Assembly (NCBI RefSeq): GCF_000247815.1
Contig: NC_021700.1
Location: forward strand, 16,645,993-16,709,992
Reading direction: 5' to 3'
Length of the DNA: 64,000 nt
Source: Ficedula albicollis
Lineage: Eukaryota; Chordata; Aves; Passeriformes; Muscicapidae
Shown: one piece after another, positions 1 to 13,854 of the stretch
How positions within the stretch are numbered: the first letter of the stretch is position 1
How the letters are laid out: each line of letters opens with the position of its first letter
Translations under genes and position numbers: made by a program
Notes under the pieces: model-generated
Databases searched by the model: none
Told to the model about the DNA's origin: nothing
What the model saw: only the letters and a program-made list of their open reading frames with translations

Positions 1-3000
1 ATTCTTTGATGACAGCCTGTGTCTGGCTCTTGCTGTCCTCTTTCTGCAACAATTTTGCATGCTTTGAGGAAAAGAGGGGGAAATTTCTGATAAGTAGGAT
101 TACCTCAGTCCCTTTGCAGTATTTTATGTATTATGTCAAAGCTGCTAATTTATCATTACTTGAGTAGTTGCAACAGGATAACGTACTCATGCCTTTTGTG
201 TTCATGGGTATGCACCATTATTAAGATATCAAAGTGACTATGGTGAACCAGAATGGTGTCTTAAATTTCCTGCTTTTGCCTTCTGTTTGGCATTATTGGA
301 AGTAGGGTGTAGGAATGCTCCTTTAGAGTGGAAAGAGTAAGCTTCTGAAAGCCCCCATGGAGTAATGACGATGTTATATGTAATGAAACATGGCAGTAGT
401 AGGATGTTGCTGTCAGTGTGAACAAGTCCATCACAATGAAAAAGTGAAAAATACCATATATTGTGTAGTTTAGTGGTGAGCTCAGATCAAGCTCATTTGA
501 GTTCTTGAAGTGTGTGGGATTCCTGTAATGTTTGTGAAAGTTTATGTACTTTTAGTATTCATCTAGAGGAGGAAGAGGATGGATAGAAAGATGTGCAAGT
601 CAGAGGGGCAGATAGGAAAAAAAGTTTGGGAGAGCCGAAGTTTGACAATGGGGCAAGGAGGAGATGTATTGGTCTGGGAAGAGATTATTTTGTAATGTAC
701 TTATGGAGAAGTAAGTAGAGCAGGCATCATGACAGCAAAATGTTCCTGATAAAGCTGCTTAGATGCTGTTTCTTATTGGTCATATAAATTGGGGTAACTT
801 ACTTTAATTACATTCAGTTCCTTTGCTTTTGGAATTGGAAGCCCAGAGGGGAGGAATGATACTCTTTTCAGAAAGTAAAGGTTAAACAGAGACAAGCAGA
901 CTGATGTTTAAGGTGTATTTGTGTTGGAAGATAACTAGTGAATAAGCAATGTGCTTGCTTTTCCACTAAAACAGCTGAATGCTCTTCTAACCAATTCTGT
1001 GGCAACTAACCATTGTGGACTCAGAACTGTAGGTTGCTTATGTAAAGTTTGGCATACTTTTAAAAAAGCATTGTTACATGTGATAATAACTTTTTCAAAA
1101 ACTTACTGATTTGAGAACCTAATAATCTTCCTTCTACTTGGAAGATTTGAAGATGAGGGGAGATATAAATAAAACCCAAAAACTGCACCAAAACAAATCA
1201 AACAAACAAACACTCAAAAAAGCTTTGGAGGGTAGAGGTGAAGTTTGTTGGCAATAGTATCCTAAAACAGAAGGACATAATACTTTCCTTCAGGGACTAA
1301 ACAATTTAAAATAGAATCTAACACTGCATTTGAATAATGGCCCTTGGTTTTCAAGACAATTCCCCAAACATTCTTATAGAAAAGACTTTCATGTTGGTAT
1401 ATCCTAATACTGAATATTTGATGCCTCAGAGTTTGAGACATTTATTTGTAGAACTTGTTGAACCACATTTCTTATCAAATTAATTAGTCAATAGTAAGAT
1501 TATGGAATACCAGATGGATATATGGAGAAGGGGAATAATAAAGCTGTCAATGGACAGTGTTCCAAATCTATGTTAGCAGAATAATAAAATTTGCTTTATT
1601 GATGTAGGTTTAATGTATTATGTCCAACAGATTTAACTCATAGTGGAAAAGTACTGCTATTTGGATTTGAAAAATTACCTTGATTTTGCCTTAGTGTAGG
1701 TTTGAGCATTTTGACTCAATTTACCTTGTCATGGATGAAATTGACTGTTTTAAGAAACTGAAATGCTGAGAGTCTTTTATAGTTAGCAGGGAAGCATGAA
1801 CCTGCTCACAAACAGTTTTAAAAAAATCCAAGTTTAAAAACTCTTATTTTATACTAATAATTTCAGTAAATTTGTATGATCCTTAATAGCTAAATCTTTT
1901 ATACGTTTTTACCCATGTGCAGGTTTTCATTCTTGATAATACATTCATGATAATACAGTGGATTTTGCTAAGTTTTTAAAATTCTTTTGTAACCGTTTGA
2001 TTTTGAGTGTATTAAAAAATATACCTCCCAACTGTCTTAAGATCTTATTCTTTTTTGTTTCTAATAAAAGAAACAAAGTAGAAGGAGGCAATAGAAGGAG
2101 GCAAGCTGCATTGCATTCTTTATAATGTGTGTTTTCATATTTCCTAAGAAATTAATGGCATTATTTCTGTCTGAGTTTCAAAGGACTGTTTTTCTGTCCT
2201 GGCAGTGTAATAGTGTGTTTAGGTACTATTTGCTTAGCTCTTTCTAGCTGCAGTAGTTTCTGTCTGAATATTTCCTTGACCCGTGATTGATGTTGGAGAA
2301 GTAAAGTAACTTTTGACTCAACAAGAGAGACTGTAGGCAGTTCCAGAATGTGTGTGGGAAAACAGTTCTTGCAGCTGCTTATTTCTGGGGTCTTAACATG
2401 AAAGAGTTCATAAACAAGCCCTGTTCATTATTTAGTCAGACTTTATGTATTTGATATAAATATTTTTAGACCTTTTATGAGTGTATGTTTTATATGTGAA
2501 CACTTCTGACATTGTCACTTGTGATCAGTCCATTGAAGTAATCTTCTGCTAAATGTTAATGAAATAATCCACTAAGTATTAGTGGTGCCATTTATATTGA
2601 AGTCCAGCTTGGTTGCAGATGATGGCTGTTGAATTTTTAATTTCTTTTTTTTTATGGATTTCATTAGTTTTAAGGTAATATTTTTATGGATATTGCATGT
2701 TCAGAAGTTACAAGGTATCATCATCTTTCCACTATATTTTAAATGAAGGAAAAAGGCAGAAAGCTCTTAATGCAGTAGCTTTGACTATTCTATCATGTAT
2801 TCAAGGAGTATTTGCATCTGCTGCATGAGTTATTGAAAGGAATATTCTGTGAAAGTGATGTTTTGTCATATGCCAGTGTTTGTGCTTACCAGAGAAAGAG
2901 ACAAATAATCTACATGTTGTCTGAACTGGAATTCAAGAATAAGGTTTGCATTTAAAACACCAGTGTAGCCTTAAGGCTTTAGAAAAGTGTGAGTAGTATC

Positions 3001-3864
3001 AATACTTGCAGTATCCTTTTAGAGAGAGAGAGCTAGCAGCTGATCAGATAGTAAGAATATGAAAAGGAAGTAAGAATAGTACTAGTGGAGGAGGAGAGGA
3101 TTGGTGTACATGGAAGAGGATAGCAAACACACAAATAGGGTAGCTGATGAGGTTGTTTTTGTTCTCAAAGGTGCGTTCTCAGGAATTGTTCTGAGATGTG
3201 TTTACATTAATAAATAATGACAAATTAAAAAAATAAGAAATTAGAAAAATCAGATAATTATGGAAAAACAGAGCACTCAAGCTTTCTTTGAATGCATTAA
3301 GGCTTTGAAGGCTTAATTTGTGTAGCTTGGTAGTTCTATAGTATTTTTTTTGAAGTACACAATAATTTGTCCTTCATCAGTTTAAAGAATTGTTGTTCCA
3401 AGATTGCAGATGCTGATGCAATATGCAAAAGAAAGGAAGGGGTTTATTTTCCTAGCTAGCACCATGTAATTGTTGTTTGCACTTGTGTGTAGAATTGGAG
3501 TTAAGGTTTTGATGTGGTAATTTTTTTTAGAACTCCCATGGAAGACACTTACATAGGTTGCTTACATTGCAGCCAACCATTTGTTTTCCTCTGAAGACAG
3601 ATGTATATTGTAGAAGGTATTTAATCATGCTGTACCCAAAGCTAAAAGCTTGTGTGGTTAGAATCTTTTGAAAACAAGATAAGATTTTAAATCAGTCATT
3701 ATAGAGGGACTACATAAAAATTTAGTCCTTTGCTTTGGCTGCAGTATGAGGCTGAAAACCAAGTGTAGGTGAATTGCATACACATGCAAAAACACAGTAT
3801 TGTATTTGATAGGAATTATTGCCAAGAAAAGTATCAAGGAGCATCAAAGGCTGTCTACTCCAGA

Positions 3865-4110
3865 AGGTCAGACAAGCTAGAAAGTAAGGGTGACCCCAGC
3901 AGGCACAGCAGCCTTAATGACCAGGGCAAGAGCCAGAACCAGGGCTCGAGGTGGGTAAACCTAATGATGCCACTTAAACAAGGGCTGAAGACCCAGAGCT
4001 GAGCTTTTAAATGGAACTCCAGAGCCACAGGCAAGACATATTCATGGAGGCCCTGTGTGAGGCTGGTCATGGCCATTAAGACCTGCTAGTGCCCCTTGGT
4101 GTCCTGATGC
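3865..4110. other. GC-richer block of unknown origin in intron 1
   Basis: About 245 bp clearly richer in G and C than the AT-rich surroundings, with CAGG/CCAGGG-type words (for example GACCAGGGCAAGAGCCAGAA near 3920). It is open on both strands for about 70 codons, but the translations resemble nothing I know and show no splice-site context. It may be an old, diverged retroposon fragment. I cannot assign it. Confidence 0.3.
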
Positions 4111-4171
4111 TTGGTCCTAGAGTTTGCCTTCAGATTGTCAGTATTAGAGCACTTGAAAACTCAGACTATAT

Positions 4172-4265
4172 TCTTGCACATAAGGCAGCACCATTGATGT
4201 ATCTTCTCTGCATGTAACTCTTGCACATAAGGCAGCACCATTGATGTATCTTCTCTGCGTGTAAC
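4172..4265. repeat. Direct tandem duplication of a 47-bp unit
   Basis: Two adjacent copies of a unit beginning TCTTGCACATAAGGCAGCAC occur at 4172-4218 and 4219-4265. They differ by one base (GCATG versus GCGTG near the unit end). It is non-coding and most likely a replication-slippage duplication. Confidence 0.9.
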
Positions 4266-4849
4266 TCAGTACTGAAAAATTTATTGAAGTATCGTGGAGA
4301 TTGTTCTCCTCAGAGGTGTTTAAGAACCATGTGGGCAGATAGATCAAGTAGTGTAATTAGGGTGTGTGACATGGAGAGTAACTAAGGTACATGATAACTG
4401 GTTAATGGCAACAGTTCATAGGGGAACTGAGGACAAAAACTTAGTATCAGAAAGGAAATTGAAGAGAAAGGTAGCTGAGACAAGGTGAAGTTCACAATGC
4501 AAGTGTGAAATTAAGTAATACAAAATAATATTACCTAGATTATCCCATTCTCATCTAGAACAACTGCTGACAGCATACAGTTTTGAAAAGAAATCTGCAT
4601 GTCATGTTCCATTTGTAAAGCATTTGGCTTTCTGTGAGTGGCTTGTACCACAAGCATTAGTATATAGCTTTCAAATACAGTTTGTCATAGCTGCCCAATA
4701 GCTAAGGCTTACTAGCCAAATAGCTCATTTTACTCTCTTAAACTGTTATAAACCAAGATGTGGTTTTGCAGTAACACTTTAAAGGATTCTTTTTTGTGTT
4801 GTAGTATACAGTTCAAGTGTTAGAGAGCATTAAATTAGAAAGAAGTTTA

Positions 4850-5244
4850 TATGTATTTGTATTTATATATTTATATTTATATTTATATTTATATTTATAT
4901 TTATATTTATATTTATATTTATATTTATATTTATATTTATATTTATATTTATATTTATATTTATATTTATATTTATATTTATATTTATATTTATATTTAT
5001 ATTTATATTTATATTTATATTTATATTTATATTTATATTTATATTTATATTTATATTTATATTTATATTTATATTTATATTTATATTTATATTTATATTT
5101 ATATTTATATTTATATTTATATTTATATTTATATTTATATTTATATTTATATTTATATTTATATTTATATTTATATTTATATTTATATTTATATTTATAT
5201 TTATATTTATATTTATATTTATATTTATATTTATATTTATATTT
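4850..5244. repeat. Hexanucleotide microsatellite (TTTATA)n
   Basis: About 375-395 bp of near-perfect TTTATA units, preceded by a slightly imperfect start (ATGTATTTGTATTTATATAT). It continues as a stub at 5452-5472 beyond a run of N. Its open frames on both strands (Tyr-Leu, Ile-Tyr and Lys-Tyr repeats) are by-products of the repeat and not genes. The true length is unknown because assembly broke here. Confidence 0.95.
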
Positions 5245-5295
5245 CATAAATATATATATATATGCACCAGGTTTTACAGGCCTTAGATTGTTAGA
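5224..5295. repeat. Gap-flanking duplicate, copy 1
   Basis: Ends of the TTTATA array, a (TA)n stretch and about 30 bp of unique sequence ending TTGTTAGA. It is identical by eye to 5452-5523 (offset 228 bp) across the N gap. Probably a redundant contig end rather than a genomic duplication. Confidence 0.9.
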
Positions 5296-5451
5296 NNNNN
5301 NNNNNNNNNNNNNNNNNNNNNNNNNNNNNNNNNNNNNNNNNNNNNNNNNNNNNNNNNNNNNNNNNNNNNNNNNNNNNNNNNNNNNNNNNNNNNNNNNNNN
5401 NNNNNNNNNNNNNNNNNNNNNNNNNNNNNNNNNNNNNNNNNNNNNNNNNNN
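5296..5451. other. Assembly gap (156 N)
   Basis: An unbroken run of N next to the hexanucleotide array. The 72 bases before the gap (5224-5295) and the 72 bases after it (5452-5523) are the same, including non-repetitive sequence with GCACCAGGTTTTACAGGCC. Two overlapping contig ends therefore seem to have been placed side by side rather than merged. Confidence 0.98.
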
Positions 5452-5523
5452 TTTATATTTATATTTATATTTCATAAATATATATATATATGCACCAGGT
5501 TTTACAGGCCTTAGATTGTTAGA
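5452..5523. repeat. Gap-flanking duplicate, copy 2
   Basis: Second occurrence of the 72-bp segment seen at 5224-5295. From here the sequence continues into unique intron, so this copy is continuous with the downstream contig. Confidence 0.9.
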
Positions 5524-7166
5524 ATAAGAATTAGTTAAGCTGGTAAATGCATTCAGATTGAAGGCTAAATCAATAGGAATGGAATAGGGATGAAGTACAG
5601 GACCATGCTATGCCATAAACCAGTTTGCAAACACAGAGGAATCTTTACTCTTTGTTTCTGTTTAATGTTACATGATTCAAAGGCTCTTTTTCAAAATGCA
5701 CAAAATAAGACAGAGGTGGGTTGTGGAACATTAGTTTCATTCCTCACAGTTTTGAAATAAAACCCTTTGACTTTTGTTGTTCCTTCTATAAAGAGAGCAC
5801 AGTTTTTAGTTTTGTCAAGTTGTATGAATGCCTGAATGTATATGTGTGGGGAGTTTGACATTTAGAAAGTACAAACAAAGCAAATGTGTCACCTAGGTAT
5901 TTTATCTTAACACCCTACACAACTTTGTTTTTTTTTAACTTTATTAGGCTTTCTAACTAGAGAATGTAAATCGAGTTGATAGTTGTTATGGCTGTGGAAC
6001 ATTTCTAGTATTTGTCTTCCAACTAACTTGCCTAGAAGAGATTTCTGCTTGGCAACTTGCTGCTTTCGGATTGTGAACTGAGGTTAATTCCTAAGAGTAG
6101 GTGTTCCAGTTTGGAGAGTAGTGTGTAATGAAATGGTTTATTAGCAACTGTACAGGTGGCAGTAATTCAGAGCTCCTGTGGCCTGATAGCAGTTGGACAT
6201 CTTACAAATTATGTATTTTATTGCTGTAAATGTAGTATATCAGGTCTCCTTTCATAACGAGTTCTTTGATTTCTACAACAAAAATGTTTAAATAATTGAA
6301 TAATTTTATTCTTAACATGCTAAGCCTCTCTCTCAAAAGCGTTTCTAATCTATTTTGTGTAATCGGTCAGAGACTACTGGTATGCTCTGAGTCGTGCTTA
6401 TGAGGGTCAAGGAGCACTGACATGACTTTTTTTAGAAGTTTAGTTGCAAATAATGCATATATTTGCATCCAAACACTTAAAGAAATGTTTTAATACCAGC
6501 CTGGAACTTGCAGAGAACTGTTTGAGGATGTGCAGCTGTTGCTTACCAGTGTGCTGATTTGAACCTCCAGGCTAGCTCTGTGGATTTTTGGCTGAACTTT
6601 TCCTCATCTCGAGCTGTTTGCATTATGCATATGCTTATACTGAAAAGCTTAAAAGACACCTGTACAGTTCTGCAGGAGTAGGCTGAGATGGTCTGGGCAT
6701 ACTGTCTGCCTGATGTGGAGCCTTCTGAAGGACTGGACTTTGTTGTGCATCCAGTCATGCCACCTCAGTTACCTGGCTGCTCAAATGGGCCCTGTTTGAA
6801 TCAGGAAAGTGCAGGCTTGGTGCTAGGTCAGAGCTAACCTTCTTTATTATGTCTTGACTGCAAGAAAGTTGATTAAATGAACAAAACTGGTGGTGGACAG
6901 CTCATGTCTTCACAGAAATTACTTGTGTCCTGAGGAATTCACTGGGATGCAGGGGTGGATATAGTGCTCTGGTCCTGTGGTAGTTCAGGAAGGACCATGT
7001 CTGTCTTTACATTGTGCAGTGGTTCAGCTGATAATTGTTTGAATGTAGTAGGTCAACAGCATTTTCTCACACATGGGATAATTTAAGTAGAATCTAAAGT
7101 AACTAAAATTGGGTTATTTGCTATTTAATGAAGTATTCACTACTTGAAAATTAGACTAATTTGAAA

Positions 7167-8512
7167 GAATCATAGAATATTCTGAGTTGGAAGGGATCCA
7201 CATGTATCAGTGAGTCAGCTCCTGGCCCTGCACAGGAGGGGTCACACCAGGTGCCTGAGTGCATTGTCCAAGCACCTCTTGAGATCTGTCCAGCTTGATT
7301 CTGTGACCACTTCCATGGAGAGCCTGTTCCAGTGCCCAACCACCCTCTGTGTGAAGAACCTTTTCTTAATCCTCTTTTTCCTAATAACCTCCCCAACACA
7401 ACTTCATGATATTCCCTCAAGTACTGTCACCACAGAGAAGAGATCAGTGCCTGCCCACCACGTCCCCTCACAAGGAAGTTGCAGACTGTGATGTGGTCTC
7501 TTCAGTCTCCTCTAGACTCAACAGACCACGGTGCTTCTCATGTGGCTTCCCCTCAAGACCCCTCAGTGCCCTCTTGGCCCTCCTGTGGGCATTCTCTAAT
7601 AGCTTTATGACCTTCATGTATGGGGGTGCCCATAATTGGAGTCACGGTGTTCAGAGCACATTTCAAATTTGGAATATCTGGTAATGAGGTGAGGCTGCCC
7701 CAGCTCAGAGCAGAGCAGGACAATCCCCTCCCTTGCCTGGCTGGGGATGCTCTCCCTGATGCCCCCAGGACACGCTTGGCCCTCCTGGCTGCCAGGGCAC
7801 TGCTGGCTCATGTTCAGCTTGCCATGGACCAGAACCCCAGGGCCCTTTCCATGGCACTGCTCTGCAGCCTCTCATTCCCCAGTCTGTCTGTGCATCCAGG
7901 GCTGCCCCATCCCAGGTGCAGAATCCAGGACTTGTCCATGTTAAATTTCATCTGGTTTATGATTGTCAGTCCTTCTGTTTCTCAAGATCTCTCTGTGCAG
8001 CTTCTTTGCCTTCAACAGCTCCTCCCAGTTTAGTAGGATTGTCAAACTTGCTTAGTATTCCTTCCAGTCCTGCATCCAGGTTGTTAATGAAGACATTGAA
8101 GGTCTCAGGGCCTAAGATGAAGTTCTGTGGAACCCTCCTAGTGACAGGTCACCAGACTGATGTCACCCCATTCACTGTAACTCTTTGTGCCTGGCAGCCC
8201 ATGAGCCAGTTTTCTTCATTCTCATAATATGTTTGTCCAGCTGTGAGCTGGACATTTTGTCCAGAAGGTTCCTGTGAGAGGCAGTATTGAAAACTTTGCT
8301 GAAATCCAGAAAGATCACTACAGCTTGAGCAACTAGCTGTGTTACTTTGTCATAAAAGAATATCGATAAGCAGGACTGTTCCCTCATGAAGCTGTGCTGG
8401 TGTGACTGATAGCTGCATTGCCCTTCAGGTGTTTTTCAGTAATTCTCAGAATGGTCTTCTCCAAAACTTTACCAGGCACTGAAGTGAGACTGACAGGCCT
8501 GTAGTTCAGTAT
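7167..8512 (-). mobile_element. CR1 LINE, 5'-truncated, reverse orientation
   Basis: The left end carries the reverse of the CR1 3' terminus (AATCATAGAATATTCTGAGTTGGAAGGG). The block then reads as reverse CR1 through the 3' half of the reverse transcriptase ORF. On the minus strand around 8260-8330 a conserved RT segment is recognisable (FLDFSKVFNTASHRNLLDK). It ends near 8512 at the AGGCCTGTAGTT stretch, so the 5' half is missing. Frames are broken by stops and indels; it is a dead copy. Several 60- to 140-codon open frames here are fragments or shadows of it. Confidence 0.93.
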
Positions 8513-11500
8513 TTGTAAAGGCAGGTTAACTTAACATTTAGCTTCAAAGATGCATACTTTTAAGTTCTTAACCACAAGTCAAATGCTTATTTCCTTGTTA
8601 ATTTTGTACATTTGTATAACCATTGCTTCTTTTCATAAGTTTTGCCTGTCAGAAAAGCATAGTCAGTTCTTGCCCTGTTTTCCAAACAGATGACTGAAAA
8701 AAAATTATTGCATATTAACTTACTAGCAAGTAAAAGCAGTGTCTATGTATTTATATTTCAATTTTGATGATTTCAGCCACTTATTACAGAAATTTTAGTA
8801 GTTTAGAGAAATAAATTAATACTGTGTTCATCCATTTAGAAATATAATTTACTCTGTTTAACGTCATTTTGTAGGCAGAGGAAAAAGTATGATTAGCCAA
8901 CTTCGCCAGAGTATGAAAGTACTGTTTATTAATGAGGAGCTTTGTTTTCCTCCAAACACAAAAGTTACTCTTGCAGTTCATACTACAAAATAGAATTACG
9001 TGTCACCATAGGCAGTGTTTGGCACTATATTCGTATTTTGCTTCTGTTGGAAAGTAGTAGACTAGTAAGTGAAACTGAGTAAAAATAAAATACCATTGAC
9101 TTTAAGTCATTATCACTTCAACTATAGCAGTGAGTTTAACACCAAGAAAGCATTATCCCGCTGTGTTTAAATTAATCTCTCACAAGTTTAACTTTGCAAG
9201 CTGTCTTTATAAAAGTGCATTATTTTGGGGCTAAATAAAAATATATTATATTGGGCTGAATACTGTGGTTTGTGTTGCATTTCATATTGTATCATTATTA
9301 CCTGTGTTTTATGTGCCAGAACTTCATACTGATTTGTATTTAGTCTGTTTAATCACAGTATATGTCTTGGATGCTGTGGAAGTTGTTAGCTGGTAGTGTT
9401 TCTTTTTGTTCTTTTTGTTCAGAATTTAATGTTTTTATGGTGGCTGTACATTTTGAAGCTTATAATATTAGCCATGCAGTAATATTAAATGCAGTAATAT
9501 TAAAAAGGTTGGTTTTCTAAAAATTAACAATATTCAGTGTATTGAATGGTTTATCATGGCTTCTGCATATATGTATATTCACATCCACTGGTGCCCTGGT
9601 CTTTCAGTGTCAGAATACTTAAAACATCCTTTAGATTTACTTCTTGATGACTGTCTTCATTTTTCACATGGCACATGGGGCTTTCTTCTAGACTTTGTTT
9701 CACCTATACATTATGATCCTATTACCTGTTTTGTGATACCTGGATTTTTAAAACTATATCTCCAACAGCTGACCAAAAGGGGGTGCTAATAGATCAAACA
9801 GTCAGATGTGTTGCATAAAGTGGTTAAGGAAAAGGTTTTGTGCAATGGCTTAAGTCCCAGCTACTGAATTGTGTCAGGAAAATACAAGTTTTCACGTCTG
9901 GGTTTTGTTAGCATTCCAATCACAGCACTGCTCTCAGTGGAAGGCAAATTGATGCCATGTAAATATGGCAGTTTCTTACCATGTAGGGATTAAGTGCAGG
10001 TTACTTAGCAGATATTTACAGTGGTCAAATTTGTTTAGCAGTTGAATACAGATACCCAGAACTACCAAGTAATACATTCAAGTCAGATGCTTTAATTCAA
10101 AGGACAAAAGACATCCACTGACCATTTTTTTAGCGTTTGCTTTCCTCCTGTTCAATGGAAGTTAATGGCTTCAGCAGAGCGGGGGCCTACAACTTAAGAA
10201 GGGAATTGAAGACCTAAGAATCTTCCCTGCAACAAGGATCTGCTATGTCCTTACCTCACAGTGGGAAAAGATGCTTGAGAGACCTGATACTGTTATGAAT
10301 ATTGTAGTTTTCCAGTAGACTGAAGAACTTCAGTGGCTTCTGGCTGGACTCCTTCATTTGTGTAGCAGGGATGTTGAACCATTTGTGACTTCCCTGTAAC
10401 TGCAGATGGTGGTGGAAGGGGAATACACACTTATCATGGAAGACATGGTTAGGTGATCACAGCATTTGTTTTTTCAGGACACATGGTACCTACAGAAAGT
10501 TTTAAATTCTACAAACACATATTTTTGCTGGTAGTTCTCATTAATTGATTCTGTGTTACTGAGCTGATGTAAGAGTTACAAGTATTTAATAAGAAGACCA
10601 TGTAATTTAGTCTTTGCCAAGTATCTATTCCTGTCTTCTCTATACAGTGTAAAAGGCATTTTATGTACCTAGGCTTATTGTGAGACTCTAAAATAATAAG
10701 TGGTAGCCATAATTATTTCTAGATGCAATGTTCAGTTTTATAACGCCTCTCTTAAGAACTATGCACAGTGGAAGAAAAAGTTACTTTGACCTTTTTAAAA
10801 TTCCTGAGACCCAGAAATACCATTAAAGTATATTGTTTTGTAGCATATGTATAATAAAGTCTATGCTGAAGTAATCAGATTGGTGGTAAATACAAAATCT
10901 TGGTATACAATGTTACAGTTTAAATGAACTGTAGTATGATGAAATTATTATAAAGTATAAAAAATCTTAACTTACAGTAGTGTAAAATAATAAGTAGTTT
11001 AAATGAGATTAAGGAATTGGTATTCTCAACACAATGGCATGGGGCAGGGAGAAAATCCTTTTGTGAATATAAATTGAATGATGTTTAAATGGTAGACTCG
11101 GAAGATAAAGGAGCTACTATAGTATGGGAAAGTATATGGAAAGTCATAAAGGAGAGGTGACTGTTTTAGTAAACCTTAATTTTTGTTTTACGTAATTTTG
11201 AAAAGTTTTTGTTTTAAAAGGCAAGTTTTTACAATAAACCTAGGTTTTTACATTTAAACACCTGTTTGTTCACCACCAACAAGCTCCCTCTAAGGAAAAC
11301 ATTTGGGCAGATTCACAACAGAGCCATGGCCAGTTTGGAGCCTTTGTTTATTAGATAGTAACCATAAAGGAAGTTCGTTTGGTACGTGTTTTGAATAGGT
11401 CATAAATGAGCTTAGAAGATAGTAAGGTTTATTGTTGCCAGGCTCATGTAAAACTTTCTGTATAGTTTCTGAAGTTCTGAATTATTTTAACAGTCTATTT

Positions 11501-13854
11501 GTTATTATTCTAAGTATTCTGTGTACAATAATTCTAAATCAGAGTTTGATTAGACTTGGAATAGGGTAGAAGTAGAACTTTCTGCTCTTAAGGCCTCATC
11601 CCAAAATATTTCAACAAGAAAAAAACAAAGGCACAAGCAGTCAAAAAGAAGCAAAATGGAGTAATGTACACCCATATTGTTGCAGAGAGAAAGGAAGAAA
11701 GCAGATTACCTTTCCAGAGGTTAACAATAGAAAAAAAAGCAGTAGGATCTTGTGAGGATGGAATTTTAAAATGTATGTTCTATACTTCTGCAAGATTATC
11801 CATCAGAAAAGCTACCTAAAAGTCAGGGTGGACGTGGGCAAATATTAATGGAGAATTTTGTGAGAACTACTGTACTGTTGAGGATGAAATAAAAGGTTTA
11901 AATCAAGTGTTCACTTAAGTGATTTAGATTGCAAATTCATTTAACTTGAAGGTAGAATAGATATTATAAAGTTTATACAATTTCTAAGGTGAAGCCTGAG
12001 TGATGAAATTATACTTGCTATTGTGGGAGTTTTGAGAAGATTGTGTGAAAGAGGTGCCTTTTCTGGTTCTGTCCTCGGATTAGTGCCTGACATTAGCTAC
12101 AAACTTGCGATGAAGCCTGTTGAAAATCAAACAGGCATTCTGGGAATCAAGCTACACTTTCTATTAACTTTCAAATAGTAGTATTTAGTTCATATTACAT
12201 TTCAGAGTTACTGGTTTTCCCAAACTTCAGATTACTTTCTTATGAGAGATGAAACAAATGGAAATATTGTCAGCCTGTCATCTTTAAATCACAGCTGGTG
12301 TTCTATGTATTTTCACGTGGAGGTCTCTCCTCTGCTGACTTGAGATTCACTTTCCTAGTCTGGTCCAAAAACCAGTTTTCAACCACTCTTCAGTTAGGAA
12401 GTTCTTAGGGAAAGTGTGTTCTGTCCAACTCCATTGCAGTCCAGGGAAGGACAGAAGACTGGTTATTCAAGAAGTATACTAAGTTGCAAATTCCAGTAAC
12501 AGTTGGGTATATTTCAGAATTATGTAGTCAAAAGAAATTAAAAATTATGAAGATGAGAAGTAGACTTAGGTTAGTAAGCTGTCCATCTGCTTGTGAAGAA
12601 TAGCTAAAATAATTCTGGAGAGCTTATAAGGTATGATGGCTTGGAAGTTACCTAGCTGACAGTCATCTCGTGCAAAAAACCCATCTCCCTCTGTGTAAAA
12701 TGTGGAGGCATCTCAGAAGGAGATCCTGCCCCCCTTTAATGTGATGGGATTTTTACCCTGTTCTTGATCATGGCCTTAGTAAAAACAATGTCAAATGACT
12801 TAAAGCTGAATGGAAATAATTTTCAGGGGCATGGCATTTGTACTGTTCAAAGCTGATTAGTGCTTTTTCAGTTTAAAACGAAACAACCCACTCTCAACCA
12901 TATTCAAACTAAAAAATTGTGCTAAATTTTGTATATAATTGAACTTGTGTTACAAGAAAAGGTATCCTGATCAGCCTTTTTACAGCCCTTGCCTGCTTGA
13001 ATCTTTACATATTTATCAGATCTCTCAATAGAGCAAGCTTCAGAGAACTTCTTGATTTATAGTCTAGATGAGTTTTCTTTAGAGAATGAAATCATATAAT
13101 CCAATGTCCTTCTTTGGACATACATCAAGTAATGTTATGAACACTGTATCACATGAAGTTCTGGAATACCTGCAGAATATTACTTTGATACTAAGGCTAC
13201 TGTAGTGGGGAGGAAACTAATTTTCCTGTTATAATGTTTTTTCCTTATTTAAGATTGGATACGTTGTGGCTTTAGCTACTTGGGTCTGGAACACAAGTGT
13301 AATGCTGCTGTTCAGGACGCTCTTAGGGTAACTTGGTGTGTAATTGAGTAAGGACCAAGTAGCAGCCTGTTCTCCTAGTACTGCAGTATCTCTCTAGTCT
13401 ATTTTTATGATGTATTATTTTACATGTGCAAATTGAAAAACAGCAGCCATGTTGAGCCAGAAATCCCTGGTACAGAGATTTTGAGCTAAAAAACTTGCTA
13501 CCTTGAATTTTTATGGAATTGTTTAGCTTCCTTGCACTTGAAAACGTTTGGGTTTTGAAACAAAGTAATTTTCCTGACAGATTTTGTCACTTTGGATAGC
13601 AATAAATGTGTCTGTCCATGCCACAGAGTTAGGTGATTCTATGAACTTTAAGATGTTTTGAAGTTGTTAATGGCAGAGAGAAAATAATTTAGTAAAAGTT
13701 AATCTGTCTTAAAAGTATAGATTTATTTTAAATGTTTCGGAACTGAACTTTGTTCCAGTTGCTTAATTTCAGAGAATTCTTGTGGAGAAAACTGAATTCC
13801 TGCATTTTTGCTCCTCATTTCCTTAAAATGGCCTTAATTAAATATGGAGCACAC

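Noticed and set aside
4813..5527. Long open frames of Tyr-Leu, Ile-Tyr and Lys-Tyr repeats on both strands
   Set aside because: They are translations of the TTTATA microsatellite and the N gap and have no coding features.
7620..8033. 137-codon + strand frame
   Set aside because: It lies antisense to a reverse-oriented CR1 LINE and is a shadow of the repeat.
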